Source of the DNA: Trichopria drosophilae
Lineage: Eukaryota > Arthropoda > Insecta > Hymenoptera > Diapriidae
Assembly: GCA_030407085.1 (NCBI GenBank)
Contig: CM059585.1
Span: 5,015,001 to 5,079,000 of the forward strand
Reading direction: 5' to 3'
DNA: 64,000 bases
Shown: positions 47,042 to 58,571 of the stretch, one piece after another
Numbering within the stretch: the first letter of the stretch is position 1
How the letters are laid out: the number at the start of each line of letters is the position of its first letter
Made by a program: the position numbers and the translations under genes
The notes under the pieces: generated by a model
What the model was told of the DNA's origin: nothing
The model's input: the letters and a program-made list of their open reading frames with translations, nothing else
Databases searched by the model: none

Positions 47042-50000
47042 ATGGCCGATACGGAACTGAGTTTGGATGACATAATTAAGAGTAACAAAGCAACGAAAAT
47101 GAAGAGTAAAGGAGGGTAAGTACAATTTTATTACTACACCGGAAAATTTCAAATTCTATTTTGTTTATGAAAATAAGTAAATTACCGAGAAATCTTCTCG
47201 TTTATATTTTGACAAGTTGCGCTCCGACTTATAGATTGCAACATTGAGGTTAACAACTATCATTTTTTTATTCCTAAAAACTGCCCCGATCAAAAAATTA
47301 TTAAAAATGTGAGTTTCTGAGGATTGTTATTTCGAATAATTTAATATTACTTAATATCTTTATCGTAATGCAAAATGATAAAATGTGTGACGGTATACAA
47401 ATGCTCTGCCATGTTTGGTGCGAGAAGATAAGCGTTGTAAGGACAGATATTGAATAAAATTGTATTCGATTTGTAATAAATCTTTTATTTTATTGTTGTA
47501 CTGTTTTTTTATAGTTTAATAGTATAAATACTGATAATAACGTCATAATTAACTAAAATTACGTTTTATAAATTCTTTGAAACAAAAATTATTTAAAATT
47601 ATCTTTGTTTTTATTTTTATATTCTTAATTTTTATCTGGTGACGAATTATTCTGTGAATTCAACTTTTCAAACTTCATGCAGCATTATTTATAATAGTTT
47701 TGGAAAGGCATTTCGATATTTCAACAAAAAAATTATAAACGTTACGTCAGTAATTTTATACACATCATATTTGACCTATAAACAAAATTCTTTCTTATAA
47801 TTTGCCGTTAGGTGCTCAAAAAAGATAAATTCATTTATCAATCTCTCTAGCATTTCTTCGTAAGATGCTAAAAAATTGTAAATAAGAAAGATTTGCAGTT
47901 AAAAACGTCTTCAGTTTCAATTTAACCCTTTCCGTCACAGTGTGCGTTCTTCGTTAGTTTTTTTACATTTAAAAATCAATCTCTCATGTTTTTTAAGTCG
48001 TGTAATAATTCCCTACAAACATAAACGGATAACTTGTCATTTATACGTTTTTGAGGTCGCTGAATACGATTCTGATGTCGGTTATCAAAAATTCAAAATG
48101 GCGGATCCAATATGGCGGACAAAAATCGAAAATTAACGGAATTCGCTTGAAAAAAGACGAATTCTGTCAATTTTCAAATTTTTGTCCGCCATATTAGATC
48201 CGCCATTTTGAATGTTTAAAAACTAACATCAAAATCGTATTTAGCGACCCTGAAAACCCCCGAGTAACTTTTTTCAAGCGAATTCCGTTAATTTTCGATT
48301 TTTTATCCGCCATATTAGATCCGCCATTTTGAATTTTTGAAAACTAACATCAAATTCGTATTTAGCGACCCTTGAGTAACTTTTTTCAAGCAAATTCGGT
48401 GAAAAGAAAAATGCATGACTAAAAGGTTTAAGGTGTTAAAAAACGATCATCATTTCTATAACTACAAACAATGAAATAATTATGACAGATGTAAACGTCA
48501 GGTCCATCACAATGGTATATTTTATTTATCGCAATTTAAAAAGAAAAACTTGAATAGTGAAGTTAAAATGATAAAAAATTATACATTACTTTTAAATAGT
48601 TAATTTACGTAATTAATCTAGGTTAAATTTCATTACAATTGTATACACATCGCATTTCAACTACCCAGGTATCAACTGAGTCCAAGAACTTGCCGTGTTG
48701 CCTCAGCGTTGAAAAATCGTCCGTTTCGTAAAATAATTTCTGTATAAAGTTATTAACGAACTTGCAAATACAATATGTGACATTAAAAATTAATAATATG
48801 CATTATATTGAAACGCAATATCTAATGTTATTATTTCTTTTCTTAAGAATATACAGAAAAATTTGAGCAATACTCAAAATATCGAATTTTCAGTAGTTCA
48901 TATTTGCGATAATAAATAAATAACAGTTTTTAGAGAAATAGCATTTATGTATTTCTATTTCTGTTATATTCATGCTGAAAGCAAAATTTTTTTGTTTAAA
49001 CTGACTAATAAATTAAATAAATATATAAAATATACATGATTCAGTTTATTGAGGAATAATAGTTTGAAATTTATTTTTACAATAACTTAAGAAAATATGT
49101 ATTTAAGCAGAGAATATTGTTGTAACATATCCATCGATTAAGAAATCTATATTACTCTAAGAGAGTGAGCACACTGACAGCGAATCGCGACAAGCGGAAT
49201 ATACCACAATTTTACAATAATCAAAATGTATTTATCGATATTGCTGTTTAAAAATAATTATATTTACTTGTTTTTTCATTTTTTTATATATCGACAGCTT
49301 TTACAAAGAGTAGCACGTTTCATTTCTCTTACGAAGAATAGTATATATCCGGCTTACTCGAAGAAAAATGTATTTCAGTGTATGTAACGAAAAGTAACCC
49401 ATTTCTGGATTATCGACGAAAACTAATATATTTCAGCGTTCAGACAAACGTTGACACGAAAAGTAACATATTTCGCTTGATGTCGTTGAAAACTATTATG
49501 TTTGAGTGCTATTCGACGAAGACTATCATGTTTCGTTAAATCCACGAAAACTATCACGTTCCGTAGTTCACAATCGTCCAGCCGCGAAAAGTAACTTGTT
49601 TCATGCCATATAGCGAAAATGAATACATTTCAACATTTTATCACGAACAGTAGCACATTTGCGTTTCTTATCACGAAAACTAACATGTTCCACAGTTTAC
49701 ATGCATTCATAATCGCGTAAGCGCTAAAAATAACTTATTTCATTTTATATCAGTAAAATGAATATGTTTCAATATTTCACCACTTTTCACGTTCTTTTAT
49801 TATTTATTTATGAAAAAATATTAATTTGCCGGAAAATAATTAAATTCGAAATCTTGACAAATGTTTGTCACTTTATTGGCTTATTTCAGTCTTTATTAAA
49901 ACCTTTTAAATAGTTCTCATGATAAAATGTACAAAAATATTTAATTCGATTATTGGTGTATGGAAAAAATATTATTTTGCCGAAATATAATGAAATATTT

Positions 50001-53000
50001 GAAATTCATAATTTTCATCTAATTTTTGAAAATTTGTCATCCTAAAAGATGCGTCAATTTTTAAACTTGTTCAATATTTTTAATTAAAAATGTATAACAT
50101 TATTAGTTAGTCGATTAATGCATGGGAAAAATATTATTTTGCCGAAATATATTAAAATACGTACTTTTCGGTGTTGACACAAGAGAAGACAGCTCCTAAC
50201 AGCTAAAATAGCGATCTTAGTACGAATATATGTAAGCGAATCGTTTATAATGAAAAATTATGTACACTTTTGCGTTAGCATTCTTATTATTTTTCTTTTT
50301 TAAAATGCATACATTTTTATGTACAGTTTATATTATCTTATGTTTTGTTTTACTATATTTTTATATATATTTTTGTTATTTTTTCTTAGTTATATATATG
50401 GGCATTGTTCTAGAATTTTTAAACTTTATGTTGTCGCTCATTATGATACCTTAAAAATTTTAAATATAACTTTGCAACACTACAGATCAACAAATTTTTG
50501 TTCGTTTTACATGTAATAAGTGTTTATTACTAATTACAGATATGTAGAAAACAATGAGAGTAAATAAAAGTAGTGAATTTGCCTGTTTTTGGTGCGCAAC
50601 ACTTGCTACATTTTTACAGTTTTAACATTGAAACTTTTTGAACCTTTTTTTAATGGTCTGTGGTTTTTTGTGGAAGTATTTGGGGATGCAAACAAATGAA
50701 AAATCCTTAACTTAATGATGTGCCTCACTGAGGAATAAAATTATATACATACCTTCAAACTTGCGAGATAACTTTTTTTTATAGTTGACAATTTAGCAAT
50801 CAACCTTAGATAATTTTTTTCACATTGGTTTTTAAGAAACCACACAACAGGGGTACATTACCTATGTGATAAGAAGTAATTCGAGCCTTTACTCGAATGT
50901 GTGCCACCTATACATAAAAAATGCGACAACGTCAAACTTTAAATTTCCAAGCGAAACTCACTTTGAAAAATCAAATTATTTAATGGCACATCTACAATTT
51001 AGCTTCTAAGTACTTTGGAATCATTGTGATCTTTTCTCCTATGTTATTAAAGTATTTATAACTTTTGTGTTTTTTTAATACAACAAAAAACACACTTTTT
51101 GACAATAATAAAATGATTATTCTTTACAAATCGTTTTAATTTTTTAGTATCCTTAATGTTAAATCATGTATTTGGATTTCAAATTTTAATGAAAACTGAC
51201 TTTGGATTTGTAATCAGTGGCCTCAAAATCCCTAACATATCAAATTTTATAAAAATCAATGAAATTTTGTAAAAATAGTCCGCCATATTTAATCCATTAT
51301 TTTAAATTTGAATAACTATTAACTAGACGTTTAATTTTATATACTAGCTTCTAAAAATTAGGCCATAAGCAATAGAACTGCATTTCTTTATGTATATTAA
51401 ACGTTGCAAAACTAAAAACTAATTTTACGAGTAACGTAACATGTTACATTAAAAAAAAAAATACATTGTGTATAAATGAGTCACGCAAGGTTTTTCCTTT
51501 CATTTGATCAATTCTAAAGCCAATAAAATTAATTTCATGAATGTGCCTAAAAAAAAAAATGCATTTTTCTTCAACCTCAAAGTTTAAAAGTTCTAGAATA
51601 ATTCCCATATATTAAGCTCTAGGCCTAGCTCTACGTACAGATAGTTATTACCTCTGTAGTATATCGTTATGTTTTATATGTAATTGTATAATATTGCTAG
51701 AATGAATAAATAAAAAATAAAAACTCTGCAGTAAAACGGCAGGTTCTTGGACTCAGGCGTCGATATGTTTGGTTTATGAACGGAAGCAATTCAATTTAAA
51801 TTAAACACAATCACAATCGAACTATCAACTTTTATTAATTTTAGGCAAGGGGCTGGAAAAGGGGGTGCGAAAGGGGGGGCTGCACAAGGACCACGAAAGG
51901 GATCTGGTAAAGGAGTTGGAAATGGAGCTGGAAAAGGATCCGGACAAGGTGCCGGAAAAGGAGTACGTTCGAACGGAATTACGAAAGCCAAAGCAGTAAC
52001 CGGTAAAGGTCGTGCTGGCATACCAGACGCACGTTTCAAAATAATCCAAAAAAACCGTCAGAAAATGACGGATGCACGTGAAAAGTTGGTAGAAATCGCT
52101 AAACAAACGGACGCTAGATTGAAATTAGATAAGTTGCGTGCGATTCACGTAAAGAAAGGAAATTCGTTGCGGAATAATATTTCGCGCAAGACAAATAAAA
52201 ATGGTCGTATTACATTGTCTACTAACAAGCCGCTCCCACCGGCACCTTCGGCAGCTAGAAATAGAGGGATTCCTCCGTTATTCCCTCCTGCATCATCGAC
52301 AAGGATAGTCGGTTACAGACCGCCACCTCTAATGGCAGAGCCTCGTTTTATTAATGACGTATCATTAAATTTTGGAAATGGTATATTTTACAGTTTAATT
52401 TTCTAATTTTTTTTGTGTAGGAATCTAGTTTAATCCGAGTTTTTTTATTCAGACTATCTAGTCAACCCGCCTTTAAGACGCACAGTCAACAATGATTATG
52501 CTCCTGCGCCGTTACCTCCGCCACCCGTATTTAATGTCAAAAATACAGGGCCGTACAGTTGGGGAAAGAGCGGTCAAGTGCGAGCGCCACCTCTTAGATC
52601 TCAAGAAATTTCAAGGTCGAGAGATTATAAAGACATCGGCTCTTCAATGGTACTGCTTTAGATCTTTAATATAATCTATCGACAACATTGTTAGAATAAC
52701 AGTAGAATACATTTTTATTTGTTTAATTATGTTTGGCAGAAAAACAATTCCCATCCGTATAGAGATTGGAGTTTCGGATCAAAGACCAGGTAATTATGAG
52801 AGATTTATGAATTTTGTATACAATATTAAGAAATGTAAAATTTAATATTATTTTATCTTTTTAGAACAATCATACCAGATAATTCTACGGATAACAAATA
52901 TTACGGTAGACATAGAGAAATAAATAATAAAGGAAGACTTGAATCTCCAGCTTTGAAACCCGCACGATCATTAGGGCCGGCACCTCGTCAAAAATCGGGC

Positions 53001-53504
53001 TCTTCATCGCATTCATCAGGATATCGAATCGTCGTTTCAAATTTACAAGCAAATGTCACCCAAGAAGATATAAAGGTATTTAATAAACTACATTTTTAGA
53101 AATTATCAACTTAGTAACGTTGAATTATTTTTATTAGGAATTATTCGAAGATGTTGGAGAATTACTCGTCTCTAGGTTAGTGCGACCAGGCACAGCTGAA
53201 GTTATATATAAAACACTGAAAGATGCATCCAAAGCAGTAGAAACTTATCACAATAGGCAACTCGACGGTCATCCAATGAAGTGTCTTCTCGTCAACCCTC
53301 GACCAAAGAACAATCCTACGGGACCAGCAGTGAGACAAGGTGCACAGTAAGTTCAATTGATCATACGTATATCAGTTGTGTTTTTGTCAACGAACTTTAT
53401 GCTTTATGAAAATTTTCAACTACGGTTCTAGGTCGAGGTCCGCAGGGTCGGGGTATGTTCAACCTAGTTTAGGAGCTGTTCATCGCGCTCTCTTCGACGA
53501 TTAG
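47042..53504 (+). CDS. POLDIP3: POLDIP3/SKAR-like RNA-binding protein (seven coding exons)
   Basis: Coding exons 47042-47115, 51845-52380, 52453-52649, 52740-52789, 52865-53075, 53138-53346 and 53432-53504 join in frame with GT-AG borders; 449 residues. The start has a good context (CATAAATGG) and opens MADTELSLDDIIKSNKATK, like the family's N-terminus. Residues 25-64 are Gly/Lys-rich. Three DAR motifs lie at 86, 101 and 114 (PDARFKIIQK, TDAREKLVEI, DARLKLDKLR). A Pro-rich, Arg-rich linker follows, then one RRM at about 340-412 (YRIVVSNLQANVTQEDIK, DVGELLVSRLVRPG, NRQLDGHPMKCLLV). Known family role: exon-junction/TREX-associated adaptor for mRNA export and S6K1-linked translation; here this is by homology. 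AATAAA near 53842 may end the transcript. Confidence 0.88.
47926..48426. mobile_element. TTAA-type repeat in intron 1, with inverted 124 bp units
   Basis: Starts after TTAA (47922-47925) with CCCTTTCCGTCACAGTGTGC. The right end is weaker (complement ACCTTTTAGTCATGCATTTT). Inside is one plus-oriented CAAAATGGCGGATCCAATAT unit and two inverted GTCCGCCATATTAGATCCGC-type units 124 bp apart. Non-coding; it lies within the POLDIP3-like gene's first intron. Right boundary tentative. Confidence 0.6.
48427..49310. other. Intron 1, AT-rich unassigned part
   Basis: AT-rich intronic sequence between the TTAA-type repeat and the GAAA...TTTC motif cluster. No ORF, no RNA gene and no clear repeat. Confidence 0.45.
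49311..49790. repeat. Cluster of about 14 GAAAA...TTTC motifs in intron 1
   Basis: A degenerate 18 bp motif of the form CGAAAANTAACATRTTTC recurs about every 25-50 bp, for example ACGAAAAGTAACCCATTTC (49388), ACGAAAACTAATATATTTC (49417), CGAAAAGTAACATATTTC (49457), CGAAAACTATCACGTTCC (49547), CGAAAAGTAACTTGTTTC (49586) and CGAAAACTAACATGTTCC (49675). Spacers are not conserved in length or sequence. It could be an old minisatellite or a clustered protein-binding region; I cannot tell which. Confidence 0.7.
49791..51844. other. Intron 1, 3' part
   Basis: AT-rich. An ATTATTTTGCCGRAATATA word recurs near 49970 and 50127. A GTCCGCCATATTTAATCC word at about 51280 is a decayed copy of the dispersed 121 bp unit. 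The acceptor TTATTAATTTTAG precedes exon 2. Confidence 0.5.
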
Positions 53505-53984
53505 CAAATACAAAAGTGTATTTAAAATGAGAAATTTGTAATCGAACTTAAATAAGAGACTTCAGAGTGATCGATGCCAAAACGGCTTAATTCCATTTTA
53601 CATGTAACAGTGCAGGCATACTAATTTTAATTCTTACTCGCGAGTAAGAACCTGTGGCACCGCAGACCAACGGTTAAGGATTCGCTTGTTCACGCAATAC
53701 AAATAATGTCGACAATTTCTAATAAGGAGAATTCACTTTTGCTCCTAGTTTATTTTAACTGGCTGTTGTGAATTTGGAGATATTTTTGAAATCATGATCG
53801 GCATAACATTCTAAATTTGTTTGATAATGCAGAAAAATACAAAATAAATAATTTAGATGTTCTAAAGAAAGAATTTTTAAGACTACATTTTTTTCCCTAT
53901 GATAAATTTATTGTTCGTGTGCTGTGCACGAGTTATAGAAAATTGTATGTATAATGTGAGAAGATAAGATGACATCAACAATTA

Positions 53985-54183
53985 CAGTAGTCCTCCCCTT
54001 ATTTTAACTATTCGGGACAAGGAAGATGGCGACTCCTTCCCTTATTTTAACATCTCCCCTCTTTCTTACGATCAGCAGTGAGAGCGAGAGAGCACGATAA
54101 AAAGTTAAAATAGGGGAAGGAAAAAAGTTAAAATAAGAGACGCGTTTATAATAAGAGGAGTTAAAATAAGGGGAGGACTACTG
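53985..54183. mobile_element. Pogo-like MITE, TTATTTTAAC family
   Basis: Begins CAGTAGTCCTCCCCTTATTT and ends with the exact complement; TA at 53983-53984 and 54184-54185. The AGTTAAAATA word recurs inward in both orientations. Carries GGAAGATGGCGACTCC. It lies about 480 bp downstream of the POLDIP3-like stop. Confidence 0.9.
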
Positions 54184-54302
54184 TATTAGTGTATTTATAT
54201 TCCAATGTTTACAGCGCCACCTACATCACCACAGCCAAGCTGCAGCAGGAGTAGTTTGCCAACAATATCCGGAAACCGCTCACGAAAACAAAAAGTTCAA
54301 TA

Positions 54303-54563
54303 CAGTAGGGTATCCCTTATTGCATACTGCAGATTTTTCAAAATGACGGCGGTTTCCCTTATTCTCTATTTCCCCTTTACCCCCACTCTTAGTGGTGGAC
54401 GGTCGACAACGGTTCGCGATTCGCTCAGCCGCGAAGGTTAGGTTAGGAGGCAATGGAGGAGGGAAGCCGACCGAAGGGGAATATATGCAATAAGAGATTC
54501 TAAATACAGAGATTAAGAGATGTCTAGAGATTAAGGGAGGATTCAATAAAGGAAACCCTACTG
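54303..54563. mobile_element. Pogo-like MITE, CAGTAGGGTATCC family
   Basis: Left end CAGTAGGGTATCCCTTATTG; right end complement CAGTAGGGTTTCCTTTATTG; TA at 54301-54302 and 54564-54565. Internal TTATTGCATA / TATGCAATAAG words are inverted. Contains CAAAATGACGGCGG, a variant of the ATGGCG word. Short open frames on both strands are not genes. Confidence 0.85.
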
Positions 54564-54839
54564 TACTTTCAATCTGGCTCTGATTGATTGACCTTAATCA
54601 CGACGCCTGGGTCGTTTTTGAACCAGAGAAAATTCAAATTGTACTTAATAATAAATAAAATAGGGTTAATTTTGGTTATTTCACATTTTAATGCAATAAA
54701 ATTACATAAAAAGCAAATTAGAATAACTCTGCCCTCACTTTTATTGCGAAAAACGATAAAAAGAGAAGTGGTCCAAATTGCAACATTGGTATTATTTTCA
54801 TTATTCCCTTGACTGCTACGAGAATTTCACAAAAAATGC

Positions 54840-55240
54840 CAAAAAAGGGCAGATTTTGAAAATTCAAAATGGCGGATTCAATATGGCGGACAAATTTTCC
54901 AAATTCCAACCATTTCACTTGATATTTGTTACTCTGGGGTTTTCGGAATCGCCGATTACGAATTTGAAATTGGATTTTGAAAATCTTTCAACCAAAATGG
55001 TTCCATTTTTGGAAAATTTGTCCGCCATATTGTAGCCGTCATTTTAAAATTTCAAAATATATCATCAGAATTGTAATCAGCGATCTCGAAAACGCCCGAG
55101 TAACAAGTTTCAAGTAGAATGGTTAGACTTTTCGAAACAGTGTCCGCCATATTGGATCTGCCATTTTGAATTTCTAAAATCTGACCTCAGATTCGGAATC
55201 AGCAACCCCGAAAACCTCCCAGTAACAAATTTCAAGTGGT
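54840..55240. repeat. Inverted and tandem copies of the roughly 121 bp dispersed unit
   Basis: One copy in plus orientation (CAAAATGGCGGATTCAATAT, about 54866) faces two in minus orientation about 122 bp apart (GTCCGCCATATTGTAGCCGT at 55020, GTCCGCCATATTGGATCTGC at 55142). Between them are AATCAGCGATCTCGAAAAC and GAGTAACAAGTTTCAAG words, also seen at 48240-48390. Confidence 0.75.
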
Positions 55241-55449
55241 TTGTGTAAACTTTTTATGCATAAATTGATTGAACACGTCATATTTCATGACTAAGATTTT
55301 GCAAAAATTGTGAAAACTACCATCTTTGTGGATTTTTATATTTTTTTTTACACAGCGATTATGAAAATGGACAACGCTATCATATTCAGTAAATCTCGGA
55401 CTATCTAGAAATGGATTTGGCATTATTTTACATAAATTCCAGAATTTGT

Positions 55450-55725
55450 TAGTCTAGGTTATAAGGTTAGGTTAGGTTAGATTTTTATTAGACTTTTCAA
55501 GACAAGTATGTTTTCACCACAAGATAACTTCATCATAAAATTTGTCAACAAATGACCATTTTAACATAATATATTAAACATTTTAACAAAATAGATTAAG
55601 TTAGGTTAGATTAGGTTAGGTTAGATTTTTATTATAGATATTTCAACACAAGTTAGGTTAGGTTAGATTAGGTTATAAGGTTAGGTTAAGCCAGGTAAGG
55701 TAAGGTTAGGATAGGTTAGATTTTT
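55450..55725. repeat. TTAGG-like interstitial repeat stretches
   Basis: Two patches (about 55455-55490 and 55595-55725) contain runs of GGTTAGGTTAGGTTAG mixed with GGTTAGATT and GGTAAGG variants. They match the canonical insect telomeric TTAGG word but are short, degenerate and far from a demonstrated chromosome end. Confidence 0.7.
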
Positions 55726-55777
55726 TATTATTTTGCGTGTATAATATGTAATTGTTATTTTCAATTATTTTATTTAA

Positions 55778-55950
55778 CACATTAACGCCCAACGGCCACT
55801 TCTTCATGCGTCAATTTCAGTCCAGTATTTCGTATCAAAATCGAAGTTGACAAAAATTGAGAGGTATATATCCTACTATTTTCGAGGTCGCTCTTCAAGA
55901 TTCCGAGGTCAAAATTGAGTTTCGGCCATTAGGGATTCCAATATGGCGCC
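55778..55950. mobile_element. Single end of a TTAA-type element
   Basis: TTAA (55774-55777) then CACATTAACGCCCAACGGCC, followed about 100 bp in by GAGGTCGCTCTTCAAGATTC and CAATATGGCGCC. It matches the ends at 41230 and 43622 apart from CAC for CCC. No right end recognised; the end given is arbitrary. Confidence 0.5.
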
Positions 55951-56351
55951 GAATTTGAAAAAAATGTCAAAAAAATTGGGAAACATTTATTCTTACCAAT
56001 TTTTTTCGAGCCCTTAGAATATTGGGATTCTATTGAAACTCTGAATAAAGGTGAATTAAATACTTCTATTTTAAGGAAAAATTTTACTTTTTTACAGATT
56101 TTTTTAGATTTTTGTAACGAATTTTTTTTGTATTTTTTCAAAATTGTAATTTACTTTCAAAAAATTCTGAAAAAATGTAGTGTATTCTCTCATGAATTCT
56201 GAGAGTTTGTTCTCCTTTGTATTTTTTCCGAAAGTTGATAGTTTTTGAGAAAATGAATTTTAAATATTATAGCTTAGGATTTTTTTTCTCGAACCAATAG
56301 CATGTGCTTAACCGAACATGTTCATAATACTAGTCATGCATTTGACTTTAA

Positions 56352-57847
56352 CCCTTTTTCTTCCCAAAAGTCCGGAATTTGGACACAACTTTCAACGATG
56401 TAATTTTGTTCCAAACAGCGTTAAAAAAAATTAATCTAAGTAAAAATCGATAGATTTGGACCTCCTCTTTCAAATGCCGTGGTCAGAATCAGCCGAAAAT
56501 TTCAGAAAAAAAAGTTATGTAAATTTTTTCGACAAAAATACTGATTTTTTCGACGTTTTTTCCCAATAATTGCGTTTTTTGACATTGAAAAAGGCAGTGC
56601 TGATCATTGCAAAACATACTAATTGCGTCTTTTTGCTTAGACCATTCTTCTCCCGTCGGATTTTTTTCAGAAAACAAAATGGCGGCTTCAAGATGACTTC
56701 TCTAAGTTGTAATTTTACATTTTCTCCCGCAAATATTGATTATTTGACCGCGTAACTGTTCAGATCACGGAGAACTGGGATTAAAAAGTAATTATTATCA
56801 TTTTGAATACTTACTCCTATCATGATTCATTCATAACCTCAAATTAGTTATGTACAATATGGGTTTTTACCGATATTTTGTCTGATTTTCACTCAATTTC
56901 TGACGTTTCCGTATGACTACGTACGTATGAAATTGAAAATGGCCATATACGATTGTGACCTATGAAGAATTTGTTTATAACCTACAAATTGAGTGCAGGT
57001 CAACTCACATCTTATAGTGCGACATAACTTTCAATATCTGCAATATTGATTTACAAAATGCAAAATAAAACACAAAAATTAAAAACAAATATTTCCTCAT
57101 TGCCTCCACGTGTGTTTTAAATACCAGAAAATGAAAGTAATAAAATTAAAATAAAAAATAATTAAGGAAAGTATTTTAAAAATAAAAAAAAAGTCGAACT
57201 GTACTAAATTTTTAGGTTATAAACCGATAATTAATAGGTCATAAGGGTATATATGGTCATTTTTAATTTCACACATAAGTAATGTTACGGAACATCGAAA
57301 ATTGTGTGAAAATTAGACAAATAATCGGTATAAATCCATTGTGTCTATCTAATTTGAGGTTATGAGGTTATGAATAAATCATGATGAGACTGGGTATTCA
57401 CAAATGATAATAATTACTTTTTCATTGCCATTCTCCATGATTTGAGGCGTTACACGGTCAAATAATCGATATTTGTGCGAGAAAATTACAACTTCCAGAC
57501 GCCATCTTGAAGCCGCCATTTTGTTTTTTGAAAAAAAAAACGACGGGAGAAGAATGGTCTGAGCAAAAAGACGCGATTAGAATGTTTTGCAATGATCAGC
57601 ACTGCCCTTTTCAATGTCAAAAAACGCAATTATTGGGAAAAAACGTCGAAAAAATCAGTATTTTTTTCGAAAAAAACGATTATAACTTTTTTATCTGTAA
57701 TTTCCGGCTGATTCTGACCACGGTATTTGAAAGAGGAGGTCCAAATCTATCGATTTTGACTTATTTGAATTTTTTTTAACGCTGTTTGGACCAAAAGTTA
57801 CATCGTTGAAAGTTGTGTCCAAATTCCGGACTTTTGGGACGAAAAGG
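56352..57847. mobile_element. TTAA-type foldback element, about 1.5 kb
   Basis: Left end after TTAA (56348-56351) is CCCTTTTTCTTCCCAAAAGT; the right arm ends with the complement of CCTTTTCGTCCCAAAAGTCC (right flank AATA, not TTAA). Arms pair over about 650 bp each, through GTTTTTTCCCAATAATTGCG, GACCATTCTTCTCCCGTCG and TAATTATTATCATTTTGAAT words; the centre is near 57100. Both arms carry GCCATTTTGTTTT/AAACAAAATGGCGGC words. Overlapping open frames on the two arms are mirror images and not genes. Confidence 0.82.
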
Positions 57848-58046
57848 AATAAAAATTTTGGACAAAGAAGATCATTTAGGTAAAATATTAACTTTAGAAG
57901 CAATTCATATCTTTCAAAATAAAAACAATGTCGATATACAAAGAGACGCGCTATCTCTGGACCTAATTTATAAAATCATATTGTAATGGATCCTTCTCAA
58001 TAACTCTTTGTAACGCATTGTTAATGCCTCAGTACTATTCAACCCT

Positions 58047-58497
58047 GCCGAAAAAATACTATAGAACACGATTCAGAAAACATATAGAGCACCATACAAA
58101 GTATATTTATTAAGAAAAAAAGTAGCTCAATACCTGAATATTTACGTTATAGAAATGTTGAGGGCATACAATTTCATGCAAAACTTCCGTTAAACTTAAA
58201 AAAGTAAGAAATATTGCGAATCCCTTGTAAAAAGACCTCGTCCTAAATTTAACTTTGTATGATGCAAAAACTACATATACAATGGTGTAAAAACCATAAA
58301 AAGTTAAATTTGGGATAAGGTCTTTTTACACGGAATTTGCATACTATTTTAAGTTTTGAAGGAAGTTTGTAATAACATTGTAAGCCCTCAACATTTCTAT
58401 AACATATTCAGGTATTTAATTACTTTTTTCTTAGTAAATACAATTTATGGTGCTTTATATGTTTTCTGAATCGTGTTCTATAGTATTTTTTCGGTAA
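58047..58497. mobile_element. 450 bp palindromic foldback
   Basis: Arms pair from CCGAAAAAATACTATAGAAC inward through CATATAGAGCACCAT, CAATACCTGAATAT, AGAAATGTTGAGGGC and AAAAAGACCTCGTCCTAAAT, meeting near 58272. No coding sequence; target duplication not recognised. Confidence 0.82.
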
Positions 58498-58571
58498 ACA
58501 CGATTCCAAAACGTTTCAACTCTAGAAATCTAATAACATCTAAAGATATACCTCGTATTCAGTATTACCCA

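Noticed and set aside
51791..52106. Pro/Ala-rich minus-strand ORFs
   Set aside because: Antisense to the Gly/Lys-rich exon 2 of the POLDIP3-like gene.
56489..57779. Pair of similar ORFs on opposite strands (GEEWSKQKDAI / GEEWSEQKDAI)
   Set aside because: They are the two arms of one foldback element read in mirror image, not a duplicated gene.
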